DNA from: an uncultured Phycisphaerae bacterium
GTDB lineage: Bacteria; Planctomycetota; Phycisphaerae; Sedimentisphaerales; Anaerohalosphaeraceae
NCBI GenBank assembly: GCA_937920485.1
Contig: CALETL010000078.1
Location: forward strand, 1-6,225
DNA: 6,225 nt
Direction of reading: 5' to 3'
Shown: positions 5,776-6,225 of the stretch, piece by piece
Layout: each line of letters starts with the position of its first letter
How positions within the stretch are numbered: the stretch's first letter is position 1
Program-made: the position numbers and the translations under genes
Notes under the pieces: generated by a model
What the model was told of the DNA's origin: nothing
Database searches by the model: none
Seen by the model: the letters and a program-made list of their open reading frames with translations, nothing else

Positions 5776-5845
5776 GCATGCCACCTAGCCATCTACCTGT
5801 CCGGTCGAAGCCAGTCGCCCCCGAATTTTCAAAGAACATTACTCT

Positions 5846-5874
5846 ATTGTACGCCGAATCTCTGCAAAATACAA
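5846..5874 (-). promoter_or_regulatory. Sigma70-type promoter for ssrA
   Basis: On the minus strand TTGTAT (5869-5874), a 17-base spacer and TACAAT (5846-5851) lie 24 bases upstream of the mature 5' end. This leaves a short leader of about 16 bases, as expected for RNase P processing of tmRNA. Confidence 0.65.
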
Positions 5875-5890
5875 TCTCCTTCAAAATGGA

Positions 5891-6002
5891 TTGGGTTCGT
5901 TTGGGTTCGTTTTCATAGGCACTTGGCAATGGGCAATAGGCATTAGTCTTGCTAATAAAATCACTTAGCGTGATTTTTCTGGTTCTCAAAATGGGTTCGT
6001 TT
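5891..6002. repeat. Short direct repeats of TTGGGTTCGT / ATGGGTTCGTTT
   Basis: TTGGGTTCGT occurs twice in perfect tandem (5891-5910), preceded by TCAAAATGG (5881-5889). About 80 bases on, TCAAAATGGGTTCGTTT (5986-6002) repeats the flank and the core. Read on the minus strand these become NEPKRTQ-like codons. My impression that such AACGAACCC-type units are scattered in Phycisphaerae spacers is recalled and unverified. Confidence 0.5.
5957..5977. terminator. AT-rich hairpin, possible weak bidirectional terminator
   Basis: AAAATCAC and GTGATTTT form a perfect eight-pair stem with a TTAGC loop, and the T run extends to TTTTTCT on the plus strand. Only two G-C pairs support it. It could insulate ssrA from transcription entering from the right, but it may be chance. 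Confidence 0.3.
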
Positions 6003-6068
6003 GTTCAAATAACATATTGAATATCAAAGTGAAAATATATAATACATGAATCTGCCTTCGGCGAATGG

Positions 6069-6099
6069 CTGAATGAACAGATCCCCAGGCTTCATTCGG
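6069..6099. repeat. Hairpin repeat unit containing GAATGAA / TTCATTC
   Basis: GAATGAA (6071-6077) and TTCATTC (6091-6097) pair perfectly over a 13-base loop, and a wobble plus a C-G pair extend the stem to nine. The minus-strand reading TGTCATCCCGAATGAAGCCT resembles the REP-like, non-coding TGTCAT-CCGAA-GAAG elements dispersed in many bacterial genomes. That link is by form only. Confidence 0.4.
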
Positions 6100-6225
6100 G
6101 ATGACAAATAGTTGGTTACTGCTGACTGGTAACTGTTCACTGGCTTTGACTCCTTTTTGAGTAATATCAATTTTCAAATTATATATGCCCCCTCCTTACA
6201 TAGGAATGAACCTGCGCATTTTGTT

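Larger units (their letters stand above)
5475..5822 (-). ncRNA. ssrA: Transfer-messenger RNA (tmRNA), one-piece
   Basis: tmRNA with SmpB rescues stalled ribosomes and adds a degradation tag. The 5' end GGGGGCG (5816-5822) pairs with the 3' strand CGCCTCC (5476-5482) to form the acceptor stem, including the G3-U70 wobble pair that alanyl-tRNA synthetase recognises, with A73 as discriminator. The T arm GGGGG-TTCGACT-CCCCC is perfect, and the 5' CTGGCTTCGACCGG block matches other tmRNAs. CCA is not encoded; the next bases are TTC, so it must be added enzymatically. A first pseudoknot precedes the tag frame. Downstream helices include GTTCGC/GCGAAC (5595-5600 with 5620-5625) and an eight-pair stem (5537-5544 with 5569-5576), as expected for pseudoknots 3 and 4. 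At 348 bases it is of normal one-piece length. The call is near certain; the exact ends come from base pairing. Confidence 0.96.
5823..6225. other. Gene-poor spacer upstream of ssrA with promoter and short repeats
   Basis: This stretch holds the ssrA promoter, the GGGTTCGTTT repeats, an AT-rich hairpin, a hairpin repeat at 6069-6099, and low-complexity runs. The runs are GGCAATGGGCAATAGGCATT-like at 5925-5944 and TTACTGCTGACTGGTAACTG-like at 6116-6141. Open frames through it read mostly as translated repeats (CPLPSAYENEPKRTQ, SEQLPVSSNQL) and have no recognisable protein character. No RNA gene or mobile-element gene is seen up to the right edge. Confidence 0.6.

Noticed and set aside
5475..5822. 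tmRNA gene as an integration site of a mobile element
   Set aside because: No integrase, duplicated acceptor end or attachment repeat is found on either side within the window.
5699..5989. Minus-strand 96-codon frame ending TGNYQYKLAA
   Set aside because: It is the tmRNA tag frame extended upstream through the ssrA promoter and repeats; only the last nine codons are meaningful.
5891..6002. CRISPR array
   Set aside because: The units are 10-17 bases, irregularly spaced and without equal-length spacers; no cas gene is present.
5986..6177. Minus-strand 63-codon frame starting at a TTG after GGAGGGGG
   Set aside because: The ribosome-site-like purine run is attractive, but the frame soon enters repeat sequence (SEQLPVSSNQL, EQTNPF) and no domain is visible. 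It could be a gene start broken by repeats, but this cannot be supported.

Overview
The window reads as chromosomal DNA of a Gram-negative-type bacterium of moderate GC content. It is probably a member of the Planctomycetota, perhaps class Phycisphaerae. This placement is inference: it rests on the TPR/RNA-polymerase-alpha-CTD fusion protein, a lipoprotein-type SpoIID protein in a non-sporulation setting, and AT-rich spacers with short dispersed repeats that read as NEPKRTQ-like peptides in one frame. No phage, plasmid or insertion-sequence gene is visible.

Layout. Positions 1-4800 hold four genes on the minus strand. In order of transcription they are a Memo-family protein (3928-4800), a protein with TPR repeats followed by two RNA polymerase alpha C-terminal-like domains (2385-3671), a SpoIID/LytB-domain lipoprotein (1082-2350), and queuine tRNA-ribosyltransferase tgt (from 1085, running off the left edge). 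The last three are tightly packed: a 34-base gap separates the first pair, and a 4-base ATGA overlap joins the second. They look like one operon driven by a good sigma70-type promoter at 3795-3822, with a leader of about 115 bases. A hairpin just after the Memo gene may separate that gene from the operon.

From 4801 to 4911 lies a compact divergent promoter region. It serves the Memo gene to the left and purE (4912-5418, plus strand) to the right. purE encodes a class I N5-CAIR mutase of purine synthesis. It converges on ssrA (tmRNA, minus strand, 5475-5822), and the two are separated only by a perfect 10-bp hairpin. ssrA has a clear promoter, the G3-U70 alanine identity pair, a readable first pseudoknot and a short tag frame reading GNYQYKLAA.

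The remaining 400 bases (5823-6225) hold the ssrA promoter, an AT-rich hairpin and several short repeats, with no convincing gene.

The genes are mostly housekeeping functions: tRNA modification, purine synthesis, ribosome rescue and envelope/peptidoglycan processing. The least ordinary item is the TPR plus tandem alpha-CTD protein. It combines a protein-interaction scaffold with two copies of a domain that normally contacts UP-element DNA and transcription activators.
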